Part shown: in pieces, positions 21,586 through 34,049 of the stretch
How the letters are laid out: each line of letters begins with the position of its first letter
Numbering within the stretch: the first letter of the stretch is position 1
Assembly (NCBI GenBank): GCA_013397795.1
Contig: VZTJ01000243.1
Location: 665,487 to 729,486 of the forward strand
DNA: 64,000 bases
Direction of reading: 5' to 3'
Origin: Orthonyx spaldingii
Taxonomy: Eukaryota; Chordata; Aves; Passeriformes; Orthonychidae
Made by a program: the position numbers and the translations under genes
The notes under the pieces: generated by a model
What the model was told of the DNA's origin: nothing
The model's database searches: none
What the model saw: the letters and a program-made list of their open reading frames with translations, nothing else

Positions 21586-24500
21586 AGCAAGAGGAAAAGG
21601 GCTATTTCTCCAGTAATCTTTTTTTATTCCTCATTGTTTTTATGGACTTTGCTATTCCCTTTTCAGTTTTTCTGATCTTTGGTAAGTAAGCAAACTGTAC
21701 CCTTGCACTGCTCTCATTTCAAATTGTCTTCATTAGATTGAGAAGAATCTGGGTCTGACCTCAGAGGCAGCTGGAGTTAAGTGAAGAGAAGGGAACTGCT
21801 GCCAAGCAGAGGCCATCAAGTGAAGCCAGCATGGGAGAGGTTAGGGCAGGGTGGAGCTTTTTTTTAAACCCTCTAATTGTGCTTCTGCATTTAAACATGT
21901 TGAAAGTACTGTTCAGGACAGAGTATTGCAAGCAACACACATTTTCCTTAAGGTTCACTGATTTCAGTACAGCTAAAACAGGTAATTTTGATATTTTTAA
22001 CCTCTGTCTTTTCCTGCATTGAAATACAAGTATACTGTAATGTCTGCAAAAACAGACACTTGAAGAGAGGAGAAAAGTGCTACTTCAAACTATCTCCCAG
22101 ATAAAATGCAAGTGATTGAAAATATGAAGCTCTTCACAGGTAGTTGCTGTGAATCTTCATTTCCTGCCTATAGTTCTGAATGTTATATTCTGACTAAACT
22201 TAATGCTTTTCCTATTTTTGTCTTCTTTCACTGACAATACTTAAATTACCACACAGTAAACATCAAGAATCATAGCTATTCTTTTGGCATTTTTATGTCT
22301 ACTGTTTATTTAATTAATAGAATTATTACAATGAAAATGAGTTTTAACAAATCTCTAAAGTATGTGAAAAAGTAACAATAGCAATTCATGAATGAGTGAT
22401 TTTTTTGTGTGTTTGTTTAATTTTTTAAAATGTGACTGTTGGCAATTCTTTTCTCTGTTTATGTGTTGGTGCCCTGCCTTTCCAGGATACAGCCTCTTCA
22501 CGGAAATTTCTTCTTCTGTGTCTGCTGCACTTGGCACACAATGGAGTCTCATTACTCAACAGAGACTCTATGTGCCATAAAAAATAAATAATTAAACTGC
22601 AGCTACTTCAGTAGGTAAATACTGCCTTTCTCACTCCTGTGCATAAAGCAGCCAGTGTTCCCCACCTGGCAGAGAGCTCCTCTGGAAGTTCAGCCTCCTT
22701 GAAGTCCTCTGGCATGAAACCTTGACGTGCTGCCACAGCGTGTGCCACCCCCAGGGCTGTCCTGGGGCAAAGGGGACGGGGTCAGCTGGGATAGGAGTGC
22801 CCAGCACCTGCTCTGGCTGCTGGCTTGGAGACAAAGGTGGAGGAAGTTTACAACCGAGCTATATTTGTACGTGTATACATCCTCCAGGACTCTTTTAGAC
22901 CTGTAGCTTCTACACGTGCTAGGCAGGAGTTCAGTCGTGTTTTCCTCTATTTCAGCAAAGATGGGCTCTATGATAGCCAGCGTGGTGCATGGCCTGGGAG
23001 TTCCACACAAATACTGGAGAAGGATGAAATGCTGTTTAGCTTCCACCAAAAGAGAGAAGAAAAGCACACCTGGCTCCCTGAGATTCTCCAGCTCCACAGT
23101 TCTGAGGGCAGTGCTGCACTGGCAATTCCTAGCAACTGTGGGTAAGAACAGAATTTGGGGGGCCAGTGGAGACCACCACTGTCTGACCAGAACTGATCAG
23201 TCTTTTGCTTGAGTCTAGATTCAGCAGCTTCTTCTCAACTGTCATTTACTGTGTTTTCTCCTGGAAATGTATCTTCCCTCACTCTGGGGAAGTGTGAGGA
23301 AAATCTCTGGGTTTTCTCTTCAACATATGCTGTAGCTTCTTCTCATGCTGTGGCAGCTCAAGTGCTTTAATTTATTTATAAAATAGCTACTGCTTTGCTA
23401 GGTAGGAATGTTAAGAACCGAGCAGCAGCCCGAGTACTTCTGGTTTTTGAGTACTGATGCAAAAAAGGCCAACCCCTCAATCTGGATGTCATTTCTAAAT
23501 CACTCCATCAGAAGTTTCAAAGGAAAGCTGATGGAGGGTATGTCAGTCAGACCACGTGGCTCTGACTTGTGTAATGAGTGCAGGCTTAATCCCTGCTAAT
23601 GCCCTACAAGCATTGTCGAGACAGTGTTACACAACCACCTGGAACTGCTGCCAGGTAAGGCCTTCTGGTGCCCGTGGTGAGCTGGGGCAGTGTGTTATCA
23701 GCAGGGGAAGTCCCACAGGGCAGGCTGAGCCCACGCTCCTGGGCAGCACTGGGGCTGGGCAGGGCTGGGTGGCAGTCAGGGCATGTGGGGCACAGTGGGG
23801 GAAGGTCTGGGGCAGTGCTGGGGGCAGGTCACAGCTGCCTTGGCAGCACCCTCTGTGCCTGAGCTGCCTCTGTCATGCACAGCCGAATGTGCTTTGGCAA
23901 CCATGGCAGCCACCTGGTCAGTGCCAGAGGACCTGGCTTCTGGAGTTTTAAGCATAAGGGAGGTGAATCCAGAAGGCTGATAGCAAAACAGTGATGAAGA
24001 TTCATTGCTTCAGTGACCAGAGACATAGAGGATGCAGAGAAAAGCAACTTCACGTGATTTACGGCAGAAAGGTACCTGCTGTATGTTAGAGCAGTCCTAA
24101 AGATGCTGTGATCTATAGCAGCCTCCTAAGGCAAACCAGAATCCCCTTTTCATAAGCAATATGTCTATGCATGTAAAGAGGGGGAAATATTACAAGTCTT
24201 ATGATGTTCTTTCATTTGCCAGGGAAAAATCTGAAGCATTAAATGTGCAGAGTGACTTGGTGAATCAAAGCTGGGCAATGGTTTTAAATGGACCACGTAT
24301 TCCTTGCTGGAGCTCTGTTGCTGACAGCTGAGGGCAGTTTGCTACTGGCTCTGGACAGGGGAAAAAGCAGTCTCAAATGACAGTGAATGCAGAGAAGCAA
24401 ACCCCTCCCCTTCCTTAAAACTGGATCAAGGGAATGGACCCTCAGCATGGTGGGTTGTGACAAGGGCCCTGCTTTTGAAATGTGATCCGTGTGTGCAAAT

Positions 24501-24655
24501 CCCACACAGATCAGATGCCAAAACCACAGTGATTCTTTGACATTTCAGTTGAGAAAGGGAACAAATGTGCTCTGTGCTCATCTTTCCTTTTTTTAAACAA
24601 AAACAATTAAATTATGTTTGAAACAAGGGCTTTTATTACTATCTCTCTGACATCA
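21586..24655. other. Intergenic, no gene seen
   Basis: AT-rich up to about 22600, then GC-richer. The frames at 22690-23097 (-) and 23556-23951 (+) are the longest here but have no domain signature. No repeat family is recognised. Confidence 0.55.
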
Positions 24656-24730
24656 TCTTTACGTTGGTGTAATTCTATAGACTGGAGGCATCACTGCTGG
24701 TTTGCACTGGTGTAAGAACAATCGAGCTCT
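24656..24730. repeat. Ancient interspersed repeat fragment
   Basis: The words TTGGTGTAATTC and GCACTGGTGTAAGAAC frame a central GACTGGAGGCATCACTGC. This resembles the widespread ancient sauropsid repeat in which GGTGTAAAT and a TTACTCC centre recur in palindromic arrangement. Short and diverged; the family is not assigned. Confidence 0.4.
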
Positions 24731-27700
24731 GTATTTTCCAGGCAGTGAAGCTGCTTATGTTTTGTGTAAAGACACTCAGTCAAACAACTTAAAGGGGAAA
24801 TAAATTAACCAAGAAATTCAGGAGCCAAAAGCAATACGAGCACAGATACAGCTACAGTATTCCACCTGTATTGCTAGTTTGAAAAAATACCCAGCCTAAT
24901 TAAGGAAATATTGACTTCACTATAAATGTGTATGCTGATCTCTCTTGTTTTCGTATTCTAATTGACATCCAAAGGTGAGCAATTTAGTAACTTTCTACAA
25001 TTTTATTATTTTAGTATACATACTGTACTTTATTCCTTTTGAGATCCTTGAATGAATGTAAGCTTCCCATTCCCTTCCAATAACGTTATGCAACCTGAGA
25101 ATAAATCAACTGTAAGGATTAAAATTATAGTTGACCTGGTGTGAAAGTAGGAGAGAAAGTTCTACCCAGCATAACTGGAGTTGAAATTCTAGCTGCTTGT
25201 GTATGAAGGGGAGTTGACCTGTGTGTATGGCCAAGTATTTCACTATTGAAGACATCTGTCAGGCACAGAGATTTATATGCATAATTATTTATTTATTTAT
25301 TTATTTTCACACAGTGAAGCACAATCAGGACTTTTAGTATTCAGCTTTAATGCTCATTTTTTTGCTATGGTTGCTATTATGCTCTCACTTTGAGGATGTC
25401 AAACTCCTGAAAAGAGCAATTGTTTTGCTTTAGGTACAGTAAAGCTTACAAACATTATGCTTGGGGTGAGAGACACAGGCTTTGTGTGTATCACGGAAAT
25501 TTGGCATATGAAGGGAATGGAGCTGGGCCCAGGACTGATATAACTGACCTTGCCAACAAGTGAGGTGAGCCACAGTATTCTTCACTACAATTACAGGACA
25601 GCAGCTTGTTAATGGAGTTTTAGGGAATATTTTAATGTAAAAAAAGGTGAAAAATAAACCCACAAAAATTTGAAACCAGTTAAACCTGAATCTGGGTATA
25701 TTTTACATTTCTGTATTGAAAAAAAATCAGTCCTGACGACTACGTGCAACACATTGTTCAGTGCCATTTCCATTTTGTCTCTACTATTAACACGTAGTAT
25801 AGGCCACTAAATGGCCATGAATATCTTAGCTGGACTATGGCTAACAACTATGTGATTAAAATTTTTAGAGCAAGACCATTGCAGTTTTCCATAGCTCTGA
25901 CATTTACCTAATAAGCCCCAGCTCACTGATTGCTTTAGTAAATGATACACAACTTCTCTTGTAAACCTGGCATGGGGTTACATTAAATATTGCCTTGTAT
26001 TTAACAACGTGCTACTTTTCTGCCCTACTCTCGTAAGTCTAGTAGGAGTTGTGGCCTTAATTTAGCTTGGGTGGAACTATAGGTTGGACTTGTTGTTCCA
26101 GCAAGGTAATTGCTTCTCTACATAAATGAATTATCCTTTTCATTTACAGTGCCCATGGAAAGTTGTGTGCAATTTCGCTACACTCGGCAGTGTAGCTGTA
26201 GCAATCTTTTAATATGTTGTGCACGTGCTCGCTGTGTGGGTTTTGTCCCCGGTGCCACAGCTTTGCTGCAGGGTGAGATGTACGACAAGCTGGCCCTTTG
26301 GAGGGATGCTGGCTCTGCCTCACTGCTGGCCTCCCCTACAAAATGGGTACTAATGTGACAGAGGATGAGCATTGCCTGAAAACGGCACGGTCAAAGGCCT
26401 TCCTGACAGGCTGAACAGGATGGCAGCTCTGCAGAGAGCCATGGAGAAAAACTCAGTAAGGAGTACTTGTGGTACGAGCTCTGGCAGCAGGGGAAGCAGG
26501 TGAGGGCAAAGTACAGCCTGAGTCCTGCTGTAAATGGGGCAGCTGGCTGACAGGCAGAAGCTGGCTGGGATGTGCCACCAAACCGGTGCAGTGCAAAACC
26601 ATGACCCAGCTGCTGCACAGGAGAAGGAAAGCAAACAGGGCTGGCAGAGCCATCAGAAGCTGAACTTTGTGAACTCCTACCAGGTGTAGTTACACCAGCA
26701 ATTAATTTGGTGCAACTGCTTCCCTACAACTGTGTTGGAAATTATTGCAAGATAGATCAACTCATTAACTATAGGAAAACAGCATTGTGAAACTCCAGTC
26801 ACCTCCTTCCAAGTGTTATGCACTCACTTTCCACTGAAATTAATGAAAATAATGCAAATGGGGTGCCTGGATTCCTGACGGATCACTGCATTGAGTAATT
26901 GGGGTACAGCTCTCGGATGTACCTGCTCAAAAGTAAACGTTGATGAGGGGAGGGAGATGACCTAGACTGAAAACAGTTCTTGTGCTTCCATTTTCCCCAA
27001 ACCTACTGCTGGCAGTATCTTGCTATTTCTCTTGGCAAACACACATCTCCAGCTTCTGGTCAGGGCCTGCTGTTGCTACAAAAACTTCAACGTTAATATG
27101 GAAACCTATATATTTTCTGATTAATATTTCCATCAAACTTAGTCCTGGGTAAACATTGTGTAACATTAGCATTCATCGGTGGACTTGCATAATCCTCTTG
27201 AAAAAACATTGAAAAAATATTTAAAAAACCTGCTTTCAGTCTAGAATGAATATTACAGCCACAGAAAAGATCTTCTATGTAAAAGAGAATAATTTTCCCC
27301 TCTTTCAGAGATTGATGAGCTATCCACAAGTCAATCATTTGCTTTTCAGTGCATTATTGCCTGATTAGTCAAGTGCTGATGCAATTAAACTTAATGATCT
27401 TACTGAGTAGGTGTCTGCTTAGATTGACATTTAAAAAGAACGGGTCATTAGTGTTTTTGTAAAGCAGAACCTTTCTTTGTTTTTACCATCTTATTTCTAT
27501 ATTTCCATTGCCAGCAGTCACCACTTCACATGAGACTGCACTATTCTCTTTTGGAGCTGGTGTCTAATTACACATCACAGATCAGCTGCTAAAGAAGCAT
27601 GCGAAGTTTATGAAATATCAGTTTAGGAGTTGTTCCAAATAGAGAAGAGATTATGCAAGTTACTTTTCCCAAGCTGAATTGTAGACATGCAGGAAGGGCT

Positions 27701-28495
27701 CGGTTTCTGTTGGCAAGAAGGCCTGACTGGCTGCTAGACCTCAGCCTCGGGAAGACTGGCAGAAGAAGAGATTCCATCCTGAGAGGTGCTAAGCTCCTGC
27801 TGCTGCTGCCAGAAGAGTGAAGAAGGCACGGGGCATCCCATGTGACATGGGAAACTTGAGGAGCAGCACTGGACATGGACGGGGTTGTTTCCAACTAAAG
27901 GAATCTTCTGTATGTAAACAAGGTTTAGTAGCAAAGTGTTGAGTCCAGGAAATCATTTCTGGTGAGGAGAATAAGCTTTCCTTTCGAAAGGAGTGCAATT
28001 ATGTCTCTATTGTTCTCCTAGTTCCTCCTCAATTTAGTCTTGGCTGTGTCTCCAGTGAGAAAGTGCTACTTGGAAAATAAAGGAATTTGAGAGGACACAC
28101 AGAGGAAAACAAAACAAACCCCCAAGATGCCATTTTGGTGATTTCAAAAAGTGAATTTAGCAGGTAAGAACATGATAATAGCTACATGGTTTTGCTTTGA
28201 AAGGCACAATTAATAGTAAAATTAAGCAATGGAGGATTTTAGTAGGAACTGCATGGAAAGAAAAATCCCTGCAAGTTAGAAAACAACAGGGTCTAACAGT
28301 AGAGCACCTGTTAGTTTACACTTTCTGTGTTTGTTCACTCTCTTCAAAGTATTTAACACTATGACCACAATTTGTGTATTTCTAAGAAAGAAAATTAAAA
28401 TGTTGCTGTTCTTACTCTGTCACAGATCCTGTTTTTCCAGACATGGGACAGGCTTCCTGTAGAAGTAACTTCATTGTCTTCATTGATGCATTTGC
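24731..28495. other. Intergenic, with (TTTA)n microsatellite
   Basis: AT-rich intergenic sequence with a clean (ATTT)n tract at 25284-25306. A weak resemblance to old repeat words is present at about 26680-26720 (TTACACCAGC and GGTGCAACTG). No gene is supported; all frames are short. Confidence 0.6.
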
Positions 28496-28690
28496 ACCAG
28501 GGACAGCTGATGTAACAAGATGAGAATCAAGCCCATGGGTCACAATAAGTATCTAAAATTAGGTGCCTAATTCCATAATTAGGAACCTGAGTAGAGGTGG
28601 ACCAGTTTTTGAATACAGGAATGACAAATTCTGCTGAAGTCAATTTGAGCTGGTGAGTTTTCCTTTGAAAATCAGGCTGTTTTATTTAAA
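28496..28690 (+). repeat. Ancient amniote interspersed repeat with palindromic tip
   Basis: The stretch contains GATGAGAATCAAGCCCATGG, an internal foldback (CCTAATT-CCAT-AATTAGG, 28566-28583), then CTGAAGTCAATTTGAGCTGG and CCTTTGAAAATCAGGCTG. These words in this order recur in old repeats of birds, turtles and crocodilians. I recognise the pattern but cannot name the family with certainty. Confidence 0.5.
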
Positions 28691-30939
28691 TGCCTGGTAT
28701 TGTTACAGGCATATTGGACATCCTGGGTTGAAGGTTTGAATTTCCCATCCCAAAGTATAACTGGATCAGCCTGCACCCAGTGCACAGAGCACTCATCATG
28801 TGGTGCCCTAGCACACAAGTGTATTCCATCTTGACAGACATTATTGTATGAGTGTGTCTGGGGACTCAAAAATATTAGAAAAATGCACTTTCCTCTATTT
28901 GATCCTGAGACAAGCCACAAATGTAACAGAGGCCTAAGGGCTGTTCAAAAGGATGTTGGGGGGAGTAGCTTTGTGGAGGAACTTCTGCATGGGCTGGGGA
29001 TGAATACAGAACAAAACCTCCTCTGCAGCACCCACCAAAAAGGTCTTCCTGCCTCCCAGACCAGCATGGGACAAAGCAAGATGAGGAGCCCTGAAAGCAC
29101 TGCCTTAATGCTGCTTGTGACATAATGAGCCAGGTTACCTGGAAGTTGTAAGGATGGTCTAATGTATTTTTAAATCTTATTGGCTTGATGCTATTCCAAT
29201 ACTTAAACCAAGCTGTTAAATCAAGATCAATGGGGCTAAAATATTTATTCATAAGTGCTGAAGGCTGAAGCTAACAGCATAACACAAAGGTAGGCTCTCC
29301 TTACTATTGGGGTTATAGGTATCTTGAGAAAGACAAACTCTTTTCCAATCAACTAGATCCCCTTATCTGTATAAGATAAGGGTTTATAATTTAGTTTCAG
29401 TAACAACTTGTAGGAATCTATTAGCTGTTGTGAACTAATAAATTCCTGTAGGTACATAACTCATTTCTTTGCAAAGTGGTTACTACTGGTGACAATTAAA
29501 TGATAATTGATTCTTCATAGGTTTTTTTTTTAGCACACTTCAAATTTGTTCCATTGCATACTGGACCTTCCAGTCTATTTCTGATTGTCTTCATCCTTTT
29601 GCAGTAATATTCTCCCAAATGTGGTGGTGTTATACCACACAGGTGGCAGCCATGTCAAAAGCAGTTGTGCCACATCACTTAACAGGCAGTAATTTTCCCC
29701 AGGAATCACAGGAATCTTGATCTGCTGCATCAGACATCACTTCTTTGACAGCTAAAGCTGAAAAGACACTTGGGATGGAACCTAAAATACACTCTGTTTC
29801 AGGTTGCAGGGACTGTGCCAAAAGCCTACAGAGCTGAAGAAAACCATACATCTATCTTGTTTTTTTGGTTTCTTTTTAAACTTGGTTTCTATGTGAACAA
29901 GACTTACGTGACACCACTGTGTCATGCTGCCTCAAGTGAGGATATTTTAAAATCCAGTGGCCAGTTTTAGACAAGTTTCACACGTGGCTACTGTTCACAA
30001 GAGAAATAAAGGTCTGGCACATTTCAGGAAAAGGAAACAGGGTGGCCCTGTTAAGGTTTCCACCAAGAAAGAGGCTGCCACCAAAACCCATGCACTGTAG
30101 GTGCAAGAGGCACTTTGTCCATACAGATGCTGCAGCCTGAGCTCTCACCTGTTTAGAGAGTGAGCTTAAACAACCATGCGACAGAAATTGATAAGAAACC
30201 TGTTTCTATCCCTGCCTGTGCTCCCAGAAGTATGTGTTGGTCTGGGCTTGGCAGTGGGAGGGCAGTTAAAGTTGTGTTTGTGTTTCTAAGCTTATCCTGC
30301 TTTTGTGTGATGTGTAATGCAACCATGTGCTTTTTGGATGTTCTAAGTTGAATGTTAAGCTTCTGAGGTCAGAAATGCATTTCAGTACTGTCATTGTTCT
30401 CACAAGATTTCCAAGTGTGTGTAAGCGAATTCCCGTGGTTGAAGCCCCTTATCCCATATTTTCTCTGTATATTCATGTAGTGCTTATAATTTTTTTGTGA
30501 CTCGGAGGAAAATTGTGAGTTCAAGGACAGTTCTAGCTGTTTCACCCAAACTAAGCCCACAAATTTGTTTGGGACACTTACCTTTATTTTGCTTTTATTA
30601 TTATACATGGAATATTGTATCATTAGATATCTGATCATTTTAAATTTTGTGTTCTGCCTTTTTTCAGATCAATTATGTGTCTATGTGGTCAAACGGGAAA
30701 CAGCCATTCTTCATCTGAAGTGAAGCAGGACCTGAAGGATGTATCTCAGACATACCCATGGCTCTCAGGGTCCAGGAATGCACTGACTCAGGAAGGGAAG
30801 CTGAACCTGATGTCTCCTACATGGTCACATAGAGTGGGACTGCACACCTGATGTGGCTTTCTCTCGCCATATGCCTTAAAACTTTTTAAACAATAAGTGG
30901 TTTTCAGGCTGGCACCTAACTTCCCATTGGCTTGAGCTC
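28691..30939. other. Intergenic, no gene seen
   Basis: Ordinary AT-rich intergenic sequence. The 125-residue frame on the - strand at 28875-29252 shows no family signature. Confidence 0.6.
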
Positions 30940-31600
30940 CTAAGGACTACAAGGTAATGGGAAGCTAGTTGGCTCGTTAATTAATTAAGAAAATGGAAAA
31001 AGTACTTTGAGAGAGCATTCTCCTGGAAGCTGGGTCTATTTGTGTCTGACGAGCTGTTTTTTAAAAAGTGCCAAAGCGAGATTAAAACTTGGAAAACTAT
31101 TAAAAAATACTATGTGAAGCTCAATGGCTAAATAGCTACGATTGTAATTAAGTAGTAGAAAGGCAGATTTGGTTTGGCTGTAAAACCAATATTAGAACAA
31201 GGTACAAACTAATTTGCAGTGTCCTCCAGCAACAATTAGTGTCCTAAAGGATGTGACTTTTCATTAGGATGACTAGGAGGATCTGACAGGTGGCTGAATC
31301 ATGCCCACTGCAGTCACGCTGAACTTCATATACATGCACCCACAGTATTTATTGCTCAGTCAAATTCTTCCTTTTATAATTCTGGATTGCCACATTTGCA
31401 ATTACATTGCATCCGGCAGAGAGCTCTGAGATCTGTAATTACCAAACACGTCTACAGCAGTCACACAGCTACAGAAGTGACACTCATGTACTTACGAGTG
31501 TAAAATCAAAGCACTGCACCTCCCACCTGCCCGTGACTGAATCAAGAGGTGTTTACTGCACAGTTTATTCTGTGAAGCACCCTCCCACTGTAATGATACA
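30940..31600. promoter_or_regulatory. Candidate conserved noncoding block upstream of ATOSA
   Basis: This stretch has dense homeodomain-type cores (for example GTTAATTAATTAAG at about 30978-30991 and AATTAGTGTCC further on) and complex, repeat-free texture. It sits about 1-1.5 kb before the ATOSA CpG island. It is a candidate regulatory element only; conservation is untested. Confidence 0.3.
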
Positions 31601-32978
31601 CAGCTGATAAATGAGAGAGGGAAATAGGTGCAGTTCATATAAGCCAAACAGTGCAGAACCGAGTTTTTCTGAAACTTTACCTTCTTTGCAATACCTTCAG
31701 TGGCTGCTCAGCTAGCTGTGAGAAAAGAGTGGCTATGCGGAACCCAAATGTACACACATCTGCAGGGACCCTGGCACACTAGAAAGAATGGGAAACTGGC
31801 TATGCCATGCATAGGGGTCAGTCACCTTGTTGTAGGGAGTGAGTGCCTCCCATAGGGCTCAGTCCATAAGATGGTGATGTTTGTACACAATCACAGTGGA
31901 GGGAATTACCAGTGTAAGGACTGGAGATGTGGCAGTGTCTGTGTACATCCCAACTCTGGGACCATATTAAAGCACAAAAAGCACTGTATTGTCTCATCTG
32001 CCTTTCTGACCGAGTTCAAATCCGAGTAATGGAGCTGTCCATGGGACTTGCCATGGCTGTGATGCAGTTTCCAGGTGAGCTGTACGTTGGCATTCCAGCT
32101 CTTCTGCGGTACAACTTCCCCTTTCAGGCAATCCTTTCTGCTGTCTAGCGGCCACTTTAGCCGGCCTAGATCTGTGCCTCTGGTGAAAGAGAGATCCCCA
32201 GCACCAGGGCAGTTTGTTCCTCCGTTTTCCGTGGTGCATTGGCAGTGCGTCTACAGCGATGGGGCGGTTCGGGGCACGGGCGGGCTTGGGGGTCCGCACT
32301 CGGCAGCCCCGGTCCTGACCTGCTTTGCCAGGCAGGCCTGGCGTGAGGGATGGCGCCGGCCCGTCCCTTCCAGGGAAACCTGAATTTCTGCTGGATTAAG
32401 GCGGTTGTGTAACCGCAGCCCAGCTGACTCCATTGTTCCTCCGCACAATGTAGTTATCAGCGCGAAGTGAGCGCTGAGCGCGGCGCTGCCGGGCAGGGCG
32501 GGCGCGGGGAGCGCTGCCCCGGGGCAGGGACGCACCGAGCGCCGCTCGCAGCCCGCTGTGAGCGCCTGTGAGCGGGAGGGGCTCCGCATCCCGCCCGATG
32601 GGCACTTCACACCTGCCATCGCCGATACCCACGTGCATTTAAGCCCCGGCGCTCACGGGCTCGGGTCCCGTGGGCACACGGAGGGCCAGCGCGGAGAACA
32701 CGCGTGCGGGACGGACAGGGAAGGCCGGCCGGCGGCTGACGGCGCTGCGGGAACGGCGCGGGTGAGGGGCCGCGCCAGCCCCCGTCGGAGCCGGGTGAGT
32801 GAGCGAGGGGCCGCTCCCTCCCCGGGGCGGGAGCCTGACTGCCCAAACACTCGCCGGGGGGGTTACGAGGCGATGCCGTTTGCGCGAACCCACAAACCCA
32901 GCGGCGCCGTTCGCAGCGCAGGGGACGGGGTGTTCCCGGGCAGCGCCGGCCGAGCTCCCGAGCGGGACCGGACCGCGC

Positions 32979-33010
32979 TGAGCCGTGCCGAGCCGTGCTG
33001 AGCCGTGCCG
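32979..33010. repeat. 10-base GC tandem repeat
   Basis: Three and a half units of a 10-base repeat, approximately YTGAGCCGTG or YCGAGCCGTG. It is close to the gap edge and may have contributed to assembly failure there. Confidence 0.75.
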
Positions 33011-33020
33011 GCCGCGCTCT

Positions 33021-33034
33021 GTTGCCGTGACAAC
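33021..33034. promoter_or_regulatory. RFX-type X-box
   Basis: GTTGCC-GT-GACAAC is an inverted repeat of RFX half-sites with a 2-base spacer and fits the X-box consensus at nearly every position. It lies within the ATOSA CpG island, 21 bases before the gap. Confidence 0.5.
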
Positions 33035-33054
33035 CGGGCTGGCGGGCGGGCGGG

Positions 33055-33920
33055 NNNNNNNNNNNNNNNNNNNNNNNNNNNNNNNNNNNNNNNNNNNNNN
33101 NNNNNNNNNNNNNNNNNNNNNNNNNNNNNNNNNNNNNNNNNNNNNNNNNNNNNNNNNNNNNNNNNNNNNNNNNNNNNNNNNNNNNNNNNNNNNNNNNNNN
33201 NNNNNNNNNNNNNNNNNNNNNNNNNNNNNNNNNNNNNNNNNNNNNNNNNNNNNNNNNNNNNNNNNNNNNNNNNNNNNNNNNNNNNNNNNNNNNNNNNNNN
33301 NNNNNNNNNNNNNNNNNNNNNNNNNNNNNNNNNNNNNNNNNNNNNNNNNNNNNNNNNNNNNNNNNNNNNNNNNNNNNNNNNNNNNNNNNNNNNNNNNNNN
33401 NNNNNNNNNNNNNNNNNNNNNNNNNNNNNNNNNNNNNNNNNNNNNNNNNNNNNNNNNNNNNNNNNNNNNNNNNNNNNNNNNNNNNNNNNNNNNNNNNNNN
33501 NNNNNNNNNNNNNNNNNNNNNNNNNNNNNNNNNNNNNNNNNNNNNNNNNNNNNNNNNNNNNNNNNNNNNNNNNNNNNNNNNNNNNNNNNNNNNNNNNNNN
33601 NNNNNNNNNNNNNNNNNNNNNNNNNNNNNNNNNNNNNNNNNNNNNNNNNNNNNNNNNNNNNNNNNNNNNNNNNNNNNNNNNNNNNNNNNNNNNNNNNNNN
33701 NNNNNNNNNNNNNNNNNNNNNNNNNNNNNNNNNNNNNNNNNNNNNNNNNNNNNNNNNNNNNNNNNNNNNNNNNNNNNNNNNNNNNNNNNNNNNNNNNNNN
33801 NNNNNNNNNNNNNNNNNNNNNNNNNNNNNNNNNNNNNNNNNNNNNNNNNNNNNNNNNNNNNNNNNNNNNNNNNNNNNNNNNNNNNNNNNNNNNNNNNNNN
33901 NNNNNNNNNNNNNNNNNNNN
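33055..33920. other. Assembly gap (866 unresolved bases)
   Basis: A run of N inside the ATOSA CpG island, flanked on both sides by very GC-rich sequence. Probably a GC dropout; the true length may differ. Long frames called across it are artefacts. Confidence 0.99.
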
Positions 33921-34033
33921 CCCGCTCCCGGAGCGCCGCTGACACCGCTGCCCGGGGCAGCCGCAGCCCGGCTCCGCGGGGACGGCGGCGCAGCGCCTCG
34001 GCCCTGCCAGACCTCGCTGAGGCGGCAGGGAAG

Positions 34034-34049
34034 ATGAAGCCGGAACGAG
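34034..34049 (+). CDS. ATOSA: ATOSA (FAM214A) exon 1 coding part
   Basis: The ATG at 34034 opens the ATOSA frame: MKPER plus one base (G at 34049), followed by the splice donor GTAAAC at 34050. Known ATOSA proteins of vertebrates begin MKPxRDTLDEYFEY, and joining this exon to 63851 gives exactly that, with the split codon G|AT reading Asp. There is A at position -3, a good start context. The frame is open upstream into the gap, so a longer 5' start is formally possible but the family N-terminus argues for this ATG. ATOSA is a nuclear protein; its fly relative Atossa is reported to promote mitochondrial metabolism during macrophage tissue invasion. Confidence 0.92.

Larger units (their letters stand above)
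32430..34049 (+). promoter_or_regulatory. ATOSA: ATOSA CpG-island promoter and first exon region (with gap)
   Basis: From about 32430 the sequence becomes strongly GC- and CpG-rich and stays so through the assembly gap to the exon 1 donor at 34050. It contains an E-box CACGTG at 32630-32635, an RFX-type X-box at 33021-33034 and a 10-base tandem repeat at 32979-33010. The position directly before the ATOSA start codon identifies it as the promoter. The transcription start cannot be placed because it may be in the missing 866 bases. Confidence 0.85.

Noticed and set aside
26078..26112. CR1-like word ATAGGTTGGACTTGTTGTTCCAGC
   Set aside because: It resembles part of a bird CR1 end, but too short and diverged to support an element call. 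The similar word at about 39554 has the same problem.
28875..29252. 125-residue minus-strand frame
   Set aside because: No domain, no splice context, and length is within chance expectation for 64 kb. Other frames of 100-147 residues (9615-10058, 22690-23097, 23556-23951, 36307-36708, 51031-51426) were set aside for the same reason.
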